Source: Rubrivivax sp. (GTDB taxonomy: Bacteria; Pseudomonadota; Gammaproteobacteria; Burkholderiales; Burkholderiaceae_C). From it: a DNA stretch of 64,000 nucleotides. Location of the stretch: the NCBI GenBank assembly GCA_022842595.1, contig JALHPF010000011.1, positions 62,001 to 126,000 of the forward strand, given 5' to 3'. Numbering within the stretch: position 1 is the stretch's first letter; each line of letters begins with the position of its first letter. A model generated the notes under the pieces. It was not told the DNA's origin. It made no database searches and saw only the letters and a program-made list of their open reading frames with translations. Shown piece by piece: positions 9,248 to 18,923 of the stretch. Made by a program: the position numbers and the translations under genes.

Positions 9248-10473
9248 TGTCGCTCCTGCGCCGCTGGCTCGACCGCATCGGCAAGCCCTTCCACCCCGGC
9301 GGAAAGCTGCAGCGCTTCTTCCCGCTGTACGAGGCCGCCGACACCTTCTTCTACGCACCGGCCAAGAAGACGACCACCGGCGCGCATGTGCGCGACGCGA
9401 TGGACCTCAAGCGCATGATGATCATCGTCGTCATCGCGGCCTTCCCTTGCGTTTTCATGGCGCTCTACAACACCGGTCTGCAGGCCAATCAGGCGCTGGA
9501 CCCGGCCAAGCTAGGGCTGCTGACAGGCTGGCGGCACGACGTCATCGCGCTGCTGGGGGTGGGATACTCGCCGCAGAGCTTCACGGCCAACATGGTGCAC
9601 GGCTCGCTCTACTTCGTTCCGCTCTATGCGGTGACGATGATTGTCGGGCTGGGCATCGAGGTCGCCTTTGCGGTGGTGCGCAAGATGGAGGTCAACGAAG
9701 GCTTCTTCGTCACCGGCATCCTCTTCCCCCTGATCTGCCCGCCCGAGACCCCGCTGTGGCAGGCGGCGCTGGCGGTGGCCTTCGCTGTCATCCTGGCCAA
9801 GGAGGTGTTCGGCGGCACGGGCATGAATTTCGTCAACCCGGCGCTGGCCGCGCGAGCTTTCCTGTTCTTCGCCTACCCGGCAGCGATCTCCGGCGACAAG
9901 GTCTGGACGGCGGTGCCAGCGGCCGCCGCCGTCGACGGCTTCTCGGGCGCCACCGCGCTGACACAGTTGCGGCAGGTGCAGGCACCTGCCACGCATGAAG
10001 ACCTGTCCTGGCTGCTGGCCTTCGGCGGCTTCGAGCCCGGCAGCATGGGCGAGACCTCGGCGCTAGCCTGCCTCATCGGGGCGTTCATCCTCATCGTCAC
10101 AGGCGTGGGGTCGTGGCGGCTGATGCTGTCGGTGACGCTGGGCACGGTGGCCATGGCCACGGTCTTCAACCTCATCGGCTCGGCCACCAACCCGCTGTAT
10201 GCCCTGCCTTTCTGGTGGCACATGGTGACGGGCGGCTGGGCCTTCGCGACCGTGTTCATGGTCACCGACCCGGTGACCGCGCCCTTCTCCAACATCGGCC
10301 GCTGGATCTACGGGCTGGCCACTGGCGCGCTGATCGTGCTGATCCGCGTCGTCAACCCGGCTTACCCGGAATCGGTGATGCTGGTGATCCTCTTCATGAA
10401 CGTGGTCGGGCCGACCATCGACTACTTCGTCGTGCGCGCCAACATCCGCAGAAGGCAGGCCCGGCGTGGCTGA
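9247..10473 (+). CDS. nqrB: Na+-NQR subunit B (membrane, covalent FMN)
   Basis: 408 residues with about ten hydrophobic segments. The SGAT motif ends at T236, the very threonine position that carries FMN through a phosphoester bond in Vibrio NqrB. NqrB binds ubiquinone and forms part of the Na+ path. It starts on the ATGA overlap with nqrA and overlaps nqrC by eight bases. Flavinylation would be done by the ApbE encoded further down in the same operon. Confidence 0.95.
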   Translation: MSLLRRWLDRIGKPFHPGGKLQRFFPLYEAADTFFYAPAKKTTTGAHVRDAMDLKRMMIIVVIAAFPCVFMALYNTGLQANQALDPAKLGLLTGWRHDVIALLGVGYSPQSFTANMVHGSLYFVPLYAVTMIVGLGIEVAFAVVRKMEVNEGFFVTGILFPLICPPETPLWQAALAVAFAVILAKEVFGGTGMNFVNPALAARAFLFFAYPAAISGDKVWTAVPAAAAVDGFSGATALTQLRQVQAPATHEDLSWLLAFGGFEPGSMGETSALACLIGAFILIVTGVGSWRLMLSVTLGTVAMATVFNLIGSATNPLYALPFWWHMVTGGWAFATVFMVTDPVTAPFSNIGRWIYGLATGALIVLIRVVNPAYPESVMLVILFMNVVGPTIDYFVVRANIRRRQARRG

Positions 10474-11284
10474 AGCTCAGGCACCTGCACGGCCCCGCGA
10501 CCTGAACTCGGTGCGCTACACCGTGTTCTTCGCCACCGTGGTGTGCGTGGTCTGCGCGGCGCTCATCGCGTCAGCCGCCGTTTTGACACGACCTGCCCAG
10601 GTGGCCAACGCCCTGCTCTACAAGGAAAAGAACGTGCTGCTGGCGGCCGGCCTCATCGAGCCCGGCGCCAAGGTCAGCACCGCACAGGTCGAGCAGCTCT
10701 TCAAGCAATCCATCCAGGCGCGCCTGGTCGATCTGGCCACCGGTGAACTGCTGCCCGAAGCGACCGGCGACGCACGTCGCTACGACCAGCGGGGCGCACG
10801 TGACGACCCCGCCACCAGCCGTGTCGCGCCGCCCAACAACGCTGGCGTGCGGCGGCTGCCTCACCAGGGCATCGTCTACCTGATCAGGCAGGGCGAGACC
10901 GTCGACCAGATCGTCATTGCCATCGAAGGCCTGGGCATGTGGGGCACGATGTACGGCTTCATGGCGCTGGCGCCGGACGGCAGCACCATCCGCGGCCTGA
11001 CCTTCTACGACCAGCGCGAGACCCCCGGCCTGGGCGGCGAAGTCGCCAACCCCGGCTGGCTGGCACTTTGGCGCGGCCGCAAGGCCTTCGATGCCAACTG
11101 GGACGTCGGCATCGAGGTCATCAAGGGCCAGGCCGGCCCGCCCCAGACCGCCCCGATGCAGGTCGACGGCCTGTCCGGTTCCACCATCACCAGCAAGGCC
11201 GTCACGTATCTCCTGCGCTTCTGGCTGGGCGATGCAGGGTACGGCAAGTTCCTCAAGAAGTTCCGTGAAGGCGCATCGGCATGA
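10466..11284 (+). CDS. nqrC: Na+-NQR subunit C (covalent FMN)
   Basis: 272 residues: one N-terminal membrane helix (~18-40) and a periplasmic FMN-binding domain. The flavin site reads SGST-ITS with T240 as acceptor; the usual alanine before the threonine is a serine here. GTG start at 10466 inside the end of nqrB; four-base overlap with nqrD. Confidence 0.93.
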   Translation: MAEAQAPARPRDLNSVRYTVFFATVVCVVCAALIASAAVLTRPAQVANALLYKEKNVLLAAGLIEPGAKVSTAQVEQLFKQSIQARLVDLATGELLPEATGDARRYDQRGARDDPATSRVAPPNNAGVRRLPHQGIVYLIRQGETVDQIVIAIEGLGMWGTMYGFMALAPDGSTIRGLTFYDQRETPGLGGEVANPGWLALWRGRKAFDANWDVGIEVIKGQAGPPQTAPMQVDGLSGSTITSKAVTYLLRFWLGDAGYGKFLKKFREGASA

Positions 11285-11982
11285 GCGTTGTTCCAGGCGA
11301 CATCGTCCCCGTGGCCGGCCCAGCCGGCGCCGAACCCGGCACACGCCCGCGCGCGCGCTTCGGCCCGCGGCAGCGTGCGATCCTCTTTGGCCCGATCCTG
11401 CAGACCAACCCCATCGGCGTGCAGGTACTGGGCATCTGCTCTGCACTGGCGGTCACCACATCGGTGGCCAAGGCGCTGGTGATGAGCGCCGGGGTGATCC
11501 TGGTGGGCATGCTGGCCAGCCTGGCGGTGAGCCTGGTGCGCAACCACACGCCGCCTTCCATCCGCATCATCGTGCAGCTGGCCATCATCGCCTCGCTGGT
11601 GATCGTCTTCGACCAGGCGCTCAAGGCCACCTTCTACGAGCTGTCGCTCGAGCTCAGCGTGTTCATCGGCCTGATCATCACCAACTGCATCGTGCTCGGC
11701 CGTGCCGAAGGCTATGCGATGAGCAATCCGCCCCTCGAGTCCGCGCTCGACGGCCTGGGCAACGGCCTGGGCTATGCGCTGGTGCTGGTCATCGTGGGCT
11801 TCCTGCGCGAACTGCTCGGTGCGGGCAAGGTGCTGGGCACCACCGTGCTGCCACAGATCAAGGACGGCGGCTGGTTCGAGCCCAACGGCCTGATGCTGCT
11901 GGCGCCCTCGGCGCTGTTCATCATCGGCCTGCTCATCTGGGCGCTGCGCAGCTGGAAGCCCGAACTGCAGGAGAAGAACTGA
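11281..11982 (+). CDS. nqrD: Na+-NQR subunit D
   Basis: 233-residue membrane protein of the NqrDE/RnfAE family. [17 protein letters not shown] and the [11 protein letters not shown] motif containing the conserved cysteine for the membrane iron centre are present. It has a somewhat longer, proline-rich N-terminal tail (about 25 residues) than usual. ATGA overlap with nqrC. Confidence 0.94.
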   Translation: MSVVPGDIVPVAGPAGAEPGTRPRARFGPRQRAILFGPILQTNPIGVQVLGICSALAVTTSVAKALVMSAGVILVGMLASLAVSLVRNHTPPSIRIIVQLAIIASLVIVFDQALKATFYELSLELSVFIGLIITNCIVLGRAEGYAMSNPPLESALDGLGNGLGYALVLVIVGFLRELLGAGKVLGTTVLPQIKDGGWFEPNGLMLLAPSALFIIGLLIWALRSWKPELQEKN

Positions 11983-11992
11983 GGAGGCGCCG

Positions 11993-12607
11993 ATGGAGCA
12001 CTACATCAATCTCGCCCTGCGTTCGGCCTTTCTGGAGAACATGGCGCTGGCCTATTTCCTGGGCATGTGTTCTTTTCTGGCCTGCGCCAAGAAGGTCGAG
12101 ACCGCCATCGGCCTGGGGCTGGCCGTGGTCTTCGTGCAGGTGCTGACGGTGCCGCTCAATTACCTGATGCTCGAATACCTGCTCGCCGAAGGCGCGCTGA
12201 CCTGGGTGCATCCGTCGCTCGCCACGGTCGACCTCAGCTTCCTGTCCTTCATCCTCTTCATCGCCAGCATCGCGGCGGCCACGCAGGTGGTCGAGATGGC
12301 GGTCGATCGCTACGCCCCCGAGCTCTACAACTCGCTCGGCGTCTTCCTGCCGCTGATCGCGGTGAACTGCGTCATCCTGGGCGGTTCGCTCTTCATGCAG
12401 GAGCGCCGCTACGACTTCACCGAGAGCATCGTCTTCGGCATCGGCTCGGGCGGAGGCTTCTTCATCGCCATCGTCGCGCTCGGCGCCATCCGCGAGAAGC
12501 TCGTTTATTCCGACGTGCCTGCCGGCCTGCGCGGCCTGGGCATCACCTTCATCACCACCGGGCTGATGTCGATGGCCTTCATGGTCTTTTCGGGCATACA
12601 GCTCTAA
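11993..12607 (+). CDS. nqrE: Na+-NQR subunit E
   Basis: 204-residue membrane protein, paralogue of Nqr[21 protein letters not shown] and [11 protein letters not shown] hold the conserved cysteines that with NqrD bind the intramembrane FeS centre. Good RBS (GAGGAGG) before ATG 11993; ten-base gaps on both sides. Confidence 0.95.
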   Translation: MEHYINLALRSAFLENMALAYFLGMCSFLACAKKVETAIGLGLAVVFVQVLTVPLNYLMLEYLLAEGALTWVHPSLATVDLSFLSFILFIASIAAATQVVEMAVDRYAPELYNSLGVFLPLIAVNCVILGGSLFMQERRYDFTESIVFGIGSGGGFFIAIVALGAIREKLVYSDVPAGLRGLGITFITTGLMSMAFMVFSGIQL

Positions 12608-12617
12608 GGCAGGCGCC

Positions 12618-13847
12618 ATGTTGTCCATTGGTCTGGCCGTCCTGATGTTTACTGCCGTCGTGCTGACGCTGGTGGCGCTGTTGATGGTGGCGCGCCGGCG
12701 CATGGTGGCCAGCGGCGACATCTCGATCACCGTCAACGAGGACGCCAGCAAGGTCATGCGCGTGGCGGCCGGCGGCACGCTGCTCGGTGCGCTGACCGAC
12801 AACAAGATCTTCATCCCCTCGGCCTGCGGCGGCAAGGGCACCTGCGGGGTCTGCGAAGTCGTGGTGAAGGAAGGCGGCGGCGCGATCCTGCCCACCGAGA
12901 CCGCCTTCATTTCGCGCAAGGAAGCCAAGCAGGGCTGCCGGCTGGCCTGCCAGGTGAAGGTCAAGCGCGACATGCGCATCGAGGTACCGGCGGCCATCTT
13001 CAGCGTCAGGAAGTGGCAGTGCAAGGTGCTGAGCAAACACAATGTCTCGACCTTCATCAAGGAGCTCAAGCTCGAACTGCCGCCGGGCGAAGAAGTGCCC
13101 TTCCGCGCTGGCGGCTACGTGCAGATCTCCTGCCCGCCGCACGCATTGAACTACCGCGACATCGACATCGACCCGCAGTACCACCCCGAGTGGGACAAGT
13201 TCGACCTATGGCGCTTCAAGTCGGTGGTGGACGAACCCGTCGAACGCGGTTATTCGCTGGCCAGCTTTCCGCTCGAGAAGGGCGTGCTGCTCTTCACCAT
13301 CCGCATCGTCTTCCCGCCCGACTACCGCAACGACATCCCGCCGGGCAAGATGAGCTCGTACCTGTTCCACCTGAAGCCCGGCGACCACGTCACCGTGGCC
13401 GGGCCCTTCGGCGAGTTCTTCGCCCGCGACACCGACAAGGAGATGTGCTTCGTTGCCGCCGGGGCCGGCATGGCGCCGATGCGCAGCCACATCTTCGACC
13501 AGCTCATCCGGCTGAAGACAAAACGCAGGATCACGTTCTGGTATTCGGCCCGCAACCTGTCGGAAGTGTTCTACGTCGAAGAGTTCAACCAGCTGCAGGC
13601 CGAGCACCCGAACTTCACATGGCACATCGTCCTGTCCGAGCCGCGGCCCGAGGACAACTGGACCGGCCCGGTGGGCCTCGTGCGCCACAAGGTGCTGCGC
13701 GACCAGTTCCTGGCCAAGCACCCGGCGCCCGAGGACATCGAGTACTACCTGTGCGGCCCCGACGTGATGAACAAGGCCGTCATCGCGATGTGCCTGGAGA
13801 TGGGCGTCGACCGCGAGAACATCATGCTCGACGACTTCGGTCTGTAG
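12618..13847 (+). CDS. nqrF: Na+-NQR subunit F (NADH-oxidising, FAD and 2Fe-2S)
   Basis: Entry point of electrons from NADH; 409 residues. An N-terminal membrane helix (4-24) is followed by a plant-type 2Fe-2S domain with C70, C76, C79 and C111, the same numbers as in Vibrio NqrF. The FAD domain holds RGYSLAS and the NADH domain GAGMAPMRSH; it ends with the typical LDDFG. Length and motifs show an intact subunit. Confidence 0.96.
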   Translation: MLSIGLAVLMFTAVVLTLVALLMVARRRMVASGDISITVNEDASKVMRVAAGGTLLGALTDNKIFIPSACGGKGTCGVCEVVVKEGGGAILPTETAFISRKEAKQGCRLACQVKVKRDMRIEVPAAIFSVRKWQCKVLSKHNVSTFIKELKLELPPGEEVPFRAGGYVQISCPPHALNYRDIDIDPQYHPEWDKFDLWRFKSVVDEPVERGYSLASFPLEKGVLLFTIRIVFPPDYRNDIPPGKMSSYLFHLKPGDHVTVAGPFGEFFARDTDKEMCFVAAGAGMAPMRSHIFDQLIRLKTKRRITFWYSARNLSEVFYVEEFNQLQAEHPNFTWHIVLSEPRPEDNWTGPVGLVRHKVLRDQFLAKHPAPEDIEYYLCGPDVMNKAVIAMCLEMGVDRENIMLDDFGL

Positions 13848-13867
13848 CCAACCAGGACAGCAACCCC

Positions 13868-14320
13868 ATGAAGCAAACCGTTCAAGCCGTCCTCGACGAC
13901 AAGCCAGCCAGTGACGAGCTCATCACCGTGGACTCGGGTGCCTTCGTCAGCGAAGCCGTTGCCGTGATGGCCGATCGCCAGATCGGCGCCGTCCTCATCC
14001 GCAACGAGGATGGCCTGGTCGACGGCATCTTCACCGAGCGCGACCTGCTCACGCGCGTCGTGCATGCCGGGCGCGACCCGAAGACGACGCCTGTTTCGCT
14101 GGTGATCACGCGCGATGTGCGCTTCGTGCCACCCGGCACATCGGTGGACGCGGCGCTGGCGCTGATGCATGTCAACCGCCATCGCCACCTGCTGGTCATC
14201 GACGGGCCGCGTGTGCACGGGCTGCTGTCGATGCGGGACCTCACCCACCACCTCATCTGCCATGGCGAAGGCCGGCTCGAAGCGGAAATCCGCAGCGCCG
14301 GCAGCACCCTGGCGGGCTGA
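13868..14320 (+). CDS. CBS-domain pair protein
   Basis: 150-residue soluble protein made of two CBS motifs (about 20-75 and 85-140), the fold that senses adenine nucleotides. VLIRNEDGLVDGIFTERDLL and VIDGPRVHGLLSMRDL are classic CBS signatures. No other domain is attached. It sits 20 bases after nqrF and before apbE, so it is probably cotranscribed and might tune the operon's products to energy status; that role is inference only. Confidence 0.85.
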   Translation: MKQTVQAVLDDKPASDELITVDSGAFVSEAVAVMADRQIGAVLIRNEDGLVDGIFTERDLLTRVVHAGRDPKTTPVSLVITRDVRFVPPGTSVDAALALMHVNRHRHLLVIDGPRVHGLLSMRDLTHHLICHGEGRLEAEIRSAGSTLAG

Positions 14321-14356
14321 TTGACCCCTTTGCGATCGCGCCCACTGGAGACACCG

Positions 14357-15496
14357 ATGGACCTCCTCCTCCTCAGCCCCTGCAGGCGCAGGCTGCTCGG
14401 CGCGGCCAGCGCGCTGGGCGCTTTCGGTGCCTCTGCGCTGGCCGGATGTTCCGACACGCGCAGCGCTTCGAACTCCGCAGCCACATCGGCTGGAACACCC
14501 GCTTCGACGCCGCCCACCAAGTCCGTATCTCGCCACGCTGGGCAACAGCTCAGCGGCCAGACGATGGGCAGCAGCTACACCGTGCGCCTGGCCGGCGCGG
14601 CGCTCAGCCCGGCCCGGCTCGCCCACCTGCAGGCCGATGTGCAGGGTGCGCTGGAGGCAGTCGACCACCGCATGTCGCTCTACCGTCCCGACGCCGAGCT
14701 CATGCAATTCAACCGCCACGCCGCGACCACGCCCATGGCGCTGTCGGCCGAGCTGATGACGGTGCTGCAGGCTGGCCAGCGTGTGGCCGCGCTCACCGAA
14801 GGTGCCTTCGACATGAGCGTCGCGCCGCTGGTGCTGGCCTGGGGCTTCGGGCCCGAAGCCCGGCGCGGCATCCCCGACGCGCAGTTGCTGGCGCAAAGGC
14901 GCGCCACGACCGGCCACCACCATCTGCTGCTCGACCCCGCGCGCGGCCTGGCAGCCAAACGACTGCCGGGTCTGCAGCTGGACCTGGGCGGCATCGCCAA
15001 GGGCCATGGCGTCGACCGCACCGCACAGGTGTTGCAGGCGCAGGGCGTCGCCGACTACATGGTCGAAGTGGGCGGCGAAGTGCGCACCGCCGGCCGCAAC
15101 GCCCAGGGCCGGCCCTGGCAGATCGGCATCGAGGAACCCGACGCCGTGCCGCAGCGCGCCCGCCTCGTCGTGCCGCTGTCCGGGCTGTCGATGGCGACCT
15201 CGGGCGACTACCGCAACTACTTCGAAGAAGGCTCGCGGCGCTATTCGCACGGGATCGACCCCAAGAGCGGCGAGCCCGTCGAGCACGGCCTGGCTTCCGT
15301 GACCGTGGTGGCGCAGGACTGCATGCAGGCCGATGCACTGGCCACCGGATTGATCGTGATGGGGCCGCAGGCCGGCCTGGCGCTGGCCCGGCAGCAGGGC
15401 ATCGCTGCGCACTTCATCGTGCGCGGACGCGACGGCCGCTTCGTCGACCAGGCCACCGACGCCTTCACCGCGCGGCTCGCCAAGCCCGCCGCCTGA
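14357..15496 (+). CDS. apbE: FAD:protein FMN transferase (lipoprotein)
   Basis: ApbE moves FMN from FAD to the threonines of NqrB and NqrC. 379 residues from ATG 14357, which has GGAG upstream; a TTG at 14321 is possible but adds nothing recognisable. A lipobox (ALAGC, cysteine near residue 31) predicts a membrane-tethered periplasmic enzyme, where the target domains lie. The family motifs GQTMGSSYTV, DMSVAPLVLAWGFGP, LDLGGIAKGHGVD and the C-terminal Mg-binding D(A)L-ATG segment are present. Confidence 0.93.
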   Translation: MDLLLLSPCRRRLLGAASALGAFGASALAGCSDTRSASNSAATSAGTPASTPPTKSVSRHAGQQLSGQTMGSSYTVRLAGAALSPARLAHLQADVQGALEAVDHRMSLYRPDAELMQFNRHAATTPMALSAELMTVLQAGQRVAALTEGAFDMSVAPLVLAWGFGPEARRGIPDAQLLAQRRATTGHHHLLLDPARGLAAKRLPGLQLDLGGIAKGHGVDRTAQVLQAQGVADYMVEVGGEVRTAGRNAQGRPWQIGIEEPDAVPQRARLVVPLSGLSMATSGDYRNYFEEGSRRYSHGIDPKSGEPVEHGLASVTVVAQDCMQADALATGLIVMGPQAGLALARQQGIAAHFIVRGRDGRFVDQATDAFTARLAKPAA

Positions 15497-15510
15497 ACGG
15501 ACTGCCGCGC

Positions 15511-15720
15511 ATGGACACCGCCACCAGCCTGCTGCCCGTCTTCCTCGTTGTCCTGGCACTGCTCGGCATCGGCGTGCTGGCGATGGCGGTGGGCGTGATC
15601 TTCAAGCGGCCCTGCCTGCGCGGGTCGTGCGGCGGCAGCACGCCGCTCGGGCCCGATGGGCAGGCCTTGTCCTGCGCAATCTGTCCGCGGCGCAAGGCGG
15701 CCCAGGACACGCAGCGCTGA
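15511..15720 (+). CDS. nqrM: Na+-NQR maturation protein NqrM
   Basis: 69-residue small membrane protein. One hydrophobic helix (~8-30) is followed by four cysteines in the pattern KRPCLRGSCGG...SCAICPRR, the signature of NqrM (DUF539), which helps build the iron site between NqrD and NqrE. Fourteen bases after apbE, last gene of the operon. Confidence 0.92.
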   Translation: MDTATSLLPVFLVVLALLGIGVLAMAVGVIFKRPCLRGSCGGSTPLGPDGQALSCAICPRRKAAQDTQR

Positions 15721-15733
15721 CTCTCTGCACCCC

Positions 15734-15750
15734 CCCCCTGATTCAGGGGG
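15734..15750. terminator. Possible shared hairpin between nqrM and fnr
   Basis: CCCCCTG-att-CAGGGGG, a 7-bp stem in the gap of two converging genes, overlapping the fnr stop codon. No strong T-run follows on either side, so termination strength is uncertain. Confidence 0.45.
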
Positions 15751-16489
15751 TCGTTTCGCCGTCCAACAGCTTTTGCAGGCCGACGGGGTCGGTGATGTGG
15801 ATCTGCCGATGGCGCACGCTGAGCAGGCCGTCGGCCTGGAACTTCGAAAAGGTGCGGCTGACGGTTTCCAGCTTCAGGCCCAGGAAGCTGCCGATCTCTT
15901 CGCGGCTCATGCGCAGCAGGATGTCCGACGCCGAGAATCCGCGCGCGTGGATCCGGTGGGTCAGGTTCAGCAGGAACGCGGCCAGGCGTTCTTCGGCATG
16001 CATGCTGCCCAGCAGCAACATCACGCCGTGATTGCGCACGATCTCGCGGCTCATCACGCGGTGGAACTGCTGCTGCAGGGAATTGATCTCCGTCGCCAGC
16101 GCTTCCAGCTCTTCGTAAGGAATCCTGCAGACCTGCGAATCCTCCAGCGCCACGGCGTCGAATTCATGCACCCGGTGGCCGATGCCGTCCAGGCCGATGA
16201 GTTCGCCGCCCATCTGGAATCCGGTGACCTGCTCGCGCCCGTCGCGCGAGGCGATGCAGGTCTTGAAGAAGCCCGTCCACACGGCATAGACCGCGGAAAA
16301 GCGTTCCCCGGCCTGGAACAAGCTGGCGCCACGGGCGACCTTGACGCGGTCGGCCACCAGGCGGCGGTCGACCAATTCCAGCTCACCCTTCGTCAACCCG
16401 ACGGGCAGGCAGATTTCACGCAGGTTGCAGTCGGAGCACACCACATGGCAGTGCGGCGTGTGCAGGGGCCTGTAGACAGGGTGGTCCAT
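15743..16489 (-). CDS. fnr: FNR/ANR-type oxygen-sensing transcription regulator
   Basis: 248-residue CRP/FNR regulator. It has the N-terminal cysteines C18, C21 and C27 (C-x2-C-x5-C) and an internal C121 matching the four [4Fe-4S] ligands of E. coli FNR, so it should bind DNA only under low oxygen. The C-terminal helix-turn-helix includes the recognition segment LGLKLETVSRTFSKFQ, with the E-x2-SR pattern that reads TTGAT sites. It is divergent from lutA. It is the obvious candidate to act on the many TTGAT-N4-ATCAA sites in this window. Confidence 0.95.
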   Translation of the reverse strand: MDHPVYRPLHTPHCHVVCSDCNLREICLPVGLTKGELELVDRRLVADRVKVARGASLFQAGERFSAVYAVWTGFFKTCIASRDGREQVTGFQMGGELIGLDGIGHRVHEFDAVALEDSQVCRIPYEELEALATEINSLQQQFHRVMSREIVRNHGVMLLLGSMHAEERLAAFLLNLTHRIHARGFSASDILLRMSREEIGSFLGLKLETVSRTFSKFQADGLLSVRHRQIHITDPVGLQKLLDGETTP

Positions 16490-16610
16490 GGCGGCTCTTT
16501 CCGGCCTGGGGCGGCCAGGACTGTTCGCAAGTTTGCAATCTTATTGTCTGGGGTACCGGTTCCCGGTCGCGATTAGGTAAATCCGGATGGTCAGACCTGC
16601 ACGACTGCTC

Positions 16611-16651
16611 ATGATCTGAATCAAGTGTCTTCCCGCCCAGCGCCCTAGAGT
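16611..16651 (+). promoter_or_regulatory. FNR-type promoter of the lut operon
   Basis: ATGAT-ctga-ATCAA at 16611-16624 (one mismatch) and TAGAGT at 16646-16651, centres 31 bp apart. It lies in the 202-base gap between divergent fnr and lutA; transcription toward lutA fits best. Confidence 0.75.
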
Positions 16652-16691
16652 CACCCGAACGCCCTTCAGAGCCGGGTGAGAAGGAGACCGG

Positions 16692-17465
16692 ATGGACCAG
16701 AGAGCGCCGCTGCGGGTAGGGCTTTTCGTCACTTGCCTGGCCGACCTGATGCGCCCCAGCGTCGCCTTCGCGGCCGTCAAGCTGCTCGAAGACGCCGGTT
16801 GCAGCGTGGCTGTACCCCCGGGCCAGACCTGTTGCGGCCAGCCCGCGCTGAACAGCGGCGACAACGCCGACACAAGACTCATCGCCAAGCAGGTGATCGA
16901 GGCGTTCGAAGGCTTCGACGCCGTCGTCGGACCCTCGGGGTCGTGCATGGGCACGCTGCGGCACGACTACCCGGCCCTGTTTCCCGACGACCCGGCCTGG
17001 CGCCGTCGCGCCGAGGACCTGTCCGCCCGCTGTCACGAACTGCTCAGCTTCCTGGTCGATGTGCTGAAGGTCGATCCCCGGCCCGTGCAGCTGAAGGGTC
17101 TGGCGACCTACCACGACTCCTGCGCCGGGCTGCGCGAGCTGGGCGTGAAGGGCCAGCCACGGCGCCTGCTCGGGCAGGTGCAGGGCTTGCGGCTGGTGGA
17201 GATGCAGGGCACCGAGGTGTGCTGCGGCTTCGGCGGTACTTTCTGCGTCAAGTACCCCGAGATCTCGACCAAGATGGTCGACGACAAGATCGCGAACATC
17301 CAGGCCAGCGGCGCCCAGATGGTGCTGGGTGGTGACCTGGGCTGCCTGCTGAACATCGCAGGCCGCATTCAGCGGCGCGGTTTGCCCATCCGCGTGCTGC
17401 ACACCGCCGAAGTTCTGGCGGGCATGGGTACCCAGCCCGCCATCGGCGAACCCCAGACCACCTGA
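16692..17465 (+). CDS. lutA: Lactate utilisation protein A-like Fe-S subunit
   Basis: 257-residue protein of two cysteine-rich CCG domains (CCGQPALNSG near 46 and CCGFGGTF near 178), as in LutA/YkgE and glycolate oxidase GlcF. LutABC together oxidise L-lactate to pyruvate. Good RBS (GAAGGAGA) before ATG 16692. Followed by lutB and lutC. Confidence 0.9.
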   Translation: MDQRAPLRVGLFVTCLADLMRPSVAFAAVKLLEDAGCSVAVPPGQTCCGQPALNSGDNADTRLIAKQVIEAFEGFDAVVGPSGSCMGTLRHDYPALFPDDPAWRRRAEDLSARCHELLSFLVDVLKVDPRPVQLKGLATYHDSCAGLRELGVKGQPRRLLGQVQGLRLVEMQGTEVCCGFGGTFCVKYPEISTKMVDDKIANIQASGAQMVLGGDLGCLLNIAGRIQRRGLPIRVLHTAEVLAGMGTQPAIGEPQTT

Positions 17466-17486
17466 AACACTGCCGAGGCACGCCCG

Positions 17487-18923
17487 ATGCACGCCGCCCC
17501 GACCGCCGCCAACAATACCTTCCCGAAACGGGTGACGCTGGCCATCCACGACCAGCGCCTGCAGGCCGCGCTGGACCATGCCAGTGGCGGCTTCGTCGCC
17601 AAGCGCCAGGCGCAGGTCGACGCCCTGCCCGAGTTCGAGGCCCTGCGCGAACGTGCGCGAACGGTGAAGGAGCATGTGCTGTCGAACCTGGACGGCTACC
17701 TCGAGCGCTACGAAGCCGAGGTCGTCCGCCAGGGCGGCCACGTGCACTGGGCAGCCACGGCCGAGGAAGCGCAGCAGATCATCCTGGGCATCTGCAAGGC
17801 GGCCGGTGCCAAGACCATCACCAAGGGCAAGTCGATGGTCAGCGAAGAGATCGGCCTGAACGACGCGCTCGAAGCCGCGGGCTACGAGGTGATGGAAACC
17901 GACCTGGGTGAATACATCATCCAGCTGGCCAAGGAACCCCCCAGCCACATCATCGTGCCGGCGGTGCACAAGACACGTGCCCAGGTGGCCGACCTCTTCG
18001 ACACGCACCACCGCCCGCTGGGCTACACGCGCCACCTCACAGAGGTGAGCGAGATGGTCAACGAAGCGCGCCAGGTGCTGCGCGGGCATTACTTCGCGGC
18101 CGATGTCGGCATCACCGGCGGCAATTTCCTGGTGGCCGAGACCGGCAGCAGCATCATCGTCACCAACGAAGGCAATGGCGACCTCACACAGACGCTGGCA
18201 CGTGTGCACATCGTCACCAGCGGCATCGAACGCGTGGTGCCGACGCTGGACGACGCGACGACCTTCCTGCGCCTCCTGGCCCGCAGCGCCACCGGGCAGG
18301 AGACCGAGACCTACACGACGGTGAGCACCGGGCCGCGACGTCCGGGGGATCTGGACGGCCCGCAGGAATACCACGTCGTGCTCGTCGACAACGGCCGCTC
18401 GAAGATGCTGGGCGGCGCGTTTCGCGAGATGCTGCGCTGCATCCGCTGCGGCGCCTGCCTGAACCACTGCCCCGTCTACACCTCGATCGGCGGGCACGCC
18501 TACGGCTGGGTCTATCCGGGGCCGATGGGATCGGTACTGACGCCGCTGATCAACGGCATCGACAAGGCTTACGACCTGCCGAACGCCTGCACGCTGAACG
18601 GCCGGTGCCAGACGGTGTGCCCCGTGAAAATACCGCTGCCCGGCTTGTTGCGCGAAATCCGCCGACAGCAGTTCGAGTCCGGCCTCACGCCCACGCCCGT
18701 GCGCTGGGCGCTGCAGGCCTGGGCCTGGCTGGCGCGGCGTGCCGGGCTGTACCACGCGCTGATGGGCATCGCCCTGCCCGTCATGCATCGCCTGGGACGC
18801 CGGCGCGGCGGCATGCGCTGGCTGCCGCTGGCGGGTGGCTGGACTGGCACGCGCGACCTGCCGGCGCCGCAGGGCAGCACCTTCCAGCAGGCCTGGAAGG
18901 CGCGGCAAGGGGCGCGACGATGA
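17487..18923 (+). CDS. lutB: Lactate utilisation protein B-like Fe-S subunit
   Basis: 478 residues. An N-terminal LUD domain (TKGKSMVSEEIGLN, VGITGGNFLVAETGS) is followed by a 2[4Fe-4S] ferredoxin part (CIRCGACLNHCP and CTLNGRCQTVCP). Soluble subunit that links lactate oxidation to the electron chain. It overlaps lutC by four bases. Confidence 0.92.
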   Translation: MHAAPTAANNTFPKRVTLAIHDQRLQAALDHASGGFVAKRQAQVDALPEFEALRERARTVKEHVLSNLDGYLERYEAEVVRQGGHVHWAATAEEAQQIILGICKAAGAKTITKGKSMVSEEIGLNDALEAAGYEVMETDLGEYIIQLAKEPPSHIIVPAVHKTRAQVADLFDTHHRPLGYTRHLTEVSEMVNEARQVLRGHYFAADVGITGGNFLVAETGSSIIVTNEGNGDLTQTLARVHIVTSGIERVVPTLDDATTFLRLLARSATGQETETYTTVSTGPRRPGDLDGPQEYHVVLVDNGRSKMLGGAFREMLRCIRCGACLNHCPVYTSIGGHAYGWVYPGPMGSVLTPLINGIDKAYDLPNACTLNGRCQTVCPVKIPLPGLLREIRRQQFESGLTPTPVRWALQAWAWLARRAGLYHALMGIALPVMHRLGRRRGGMRWLPLAGGWTGTRDLPAPQGSTFQQAWKARQGARR

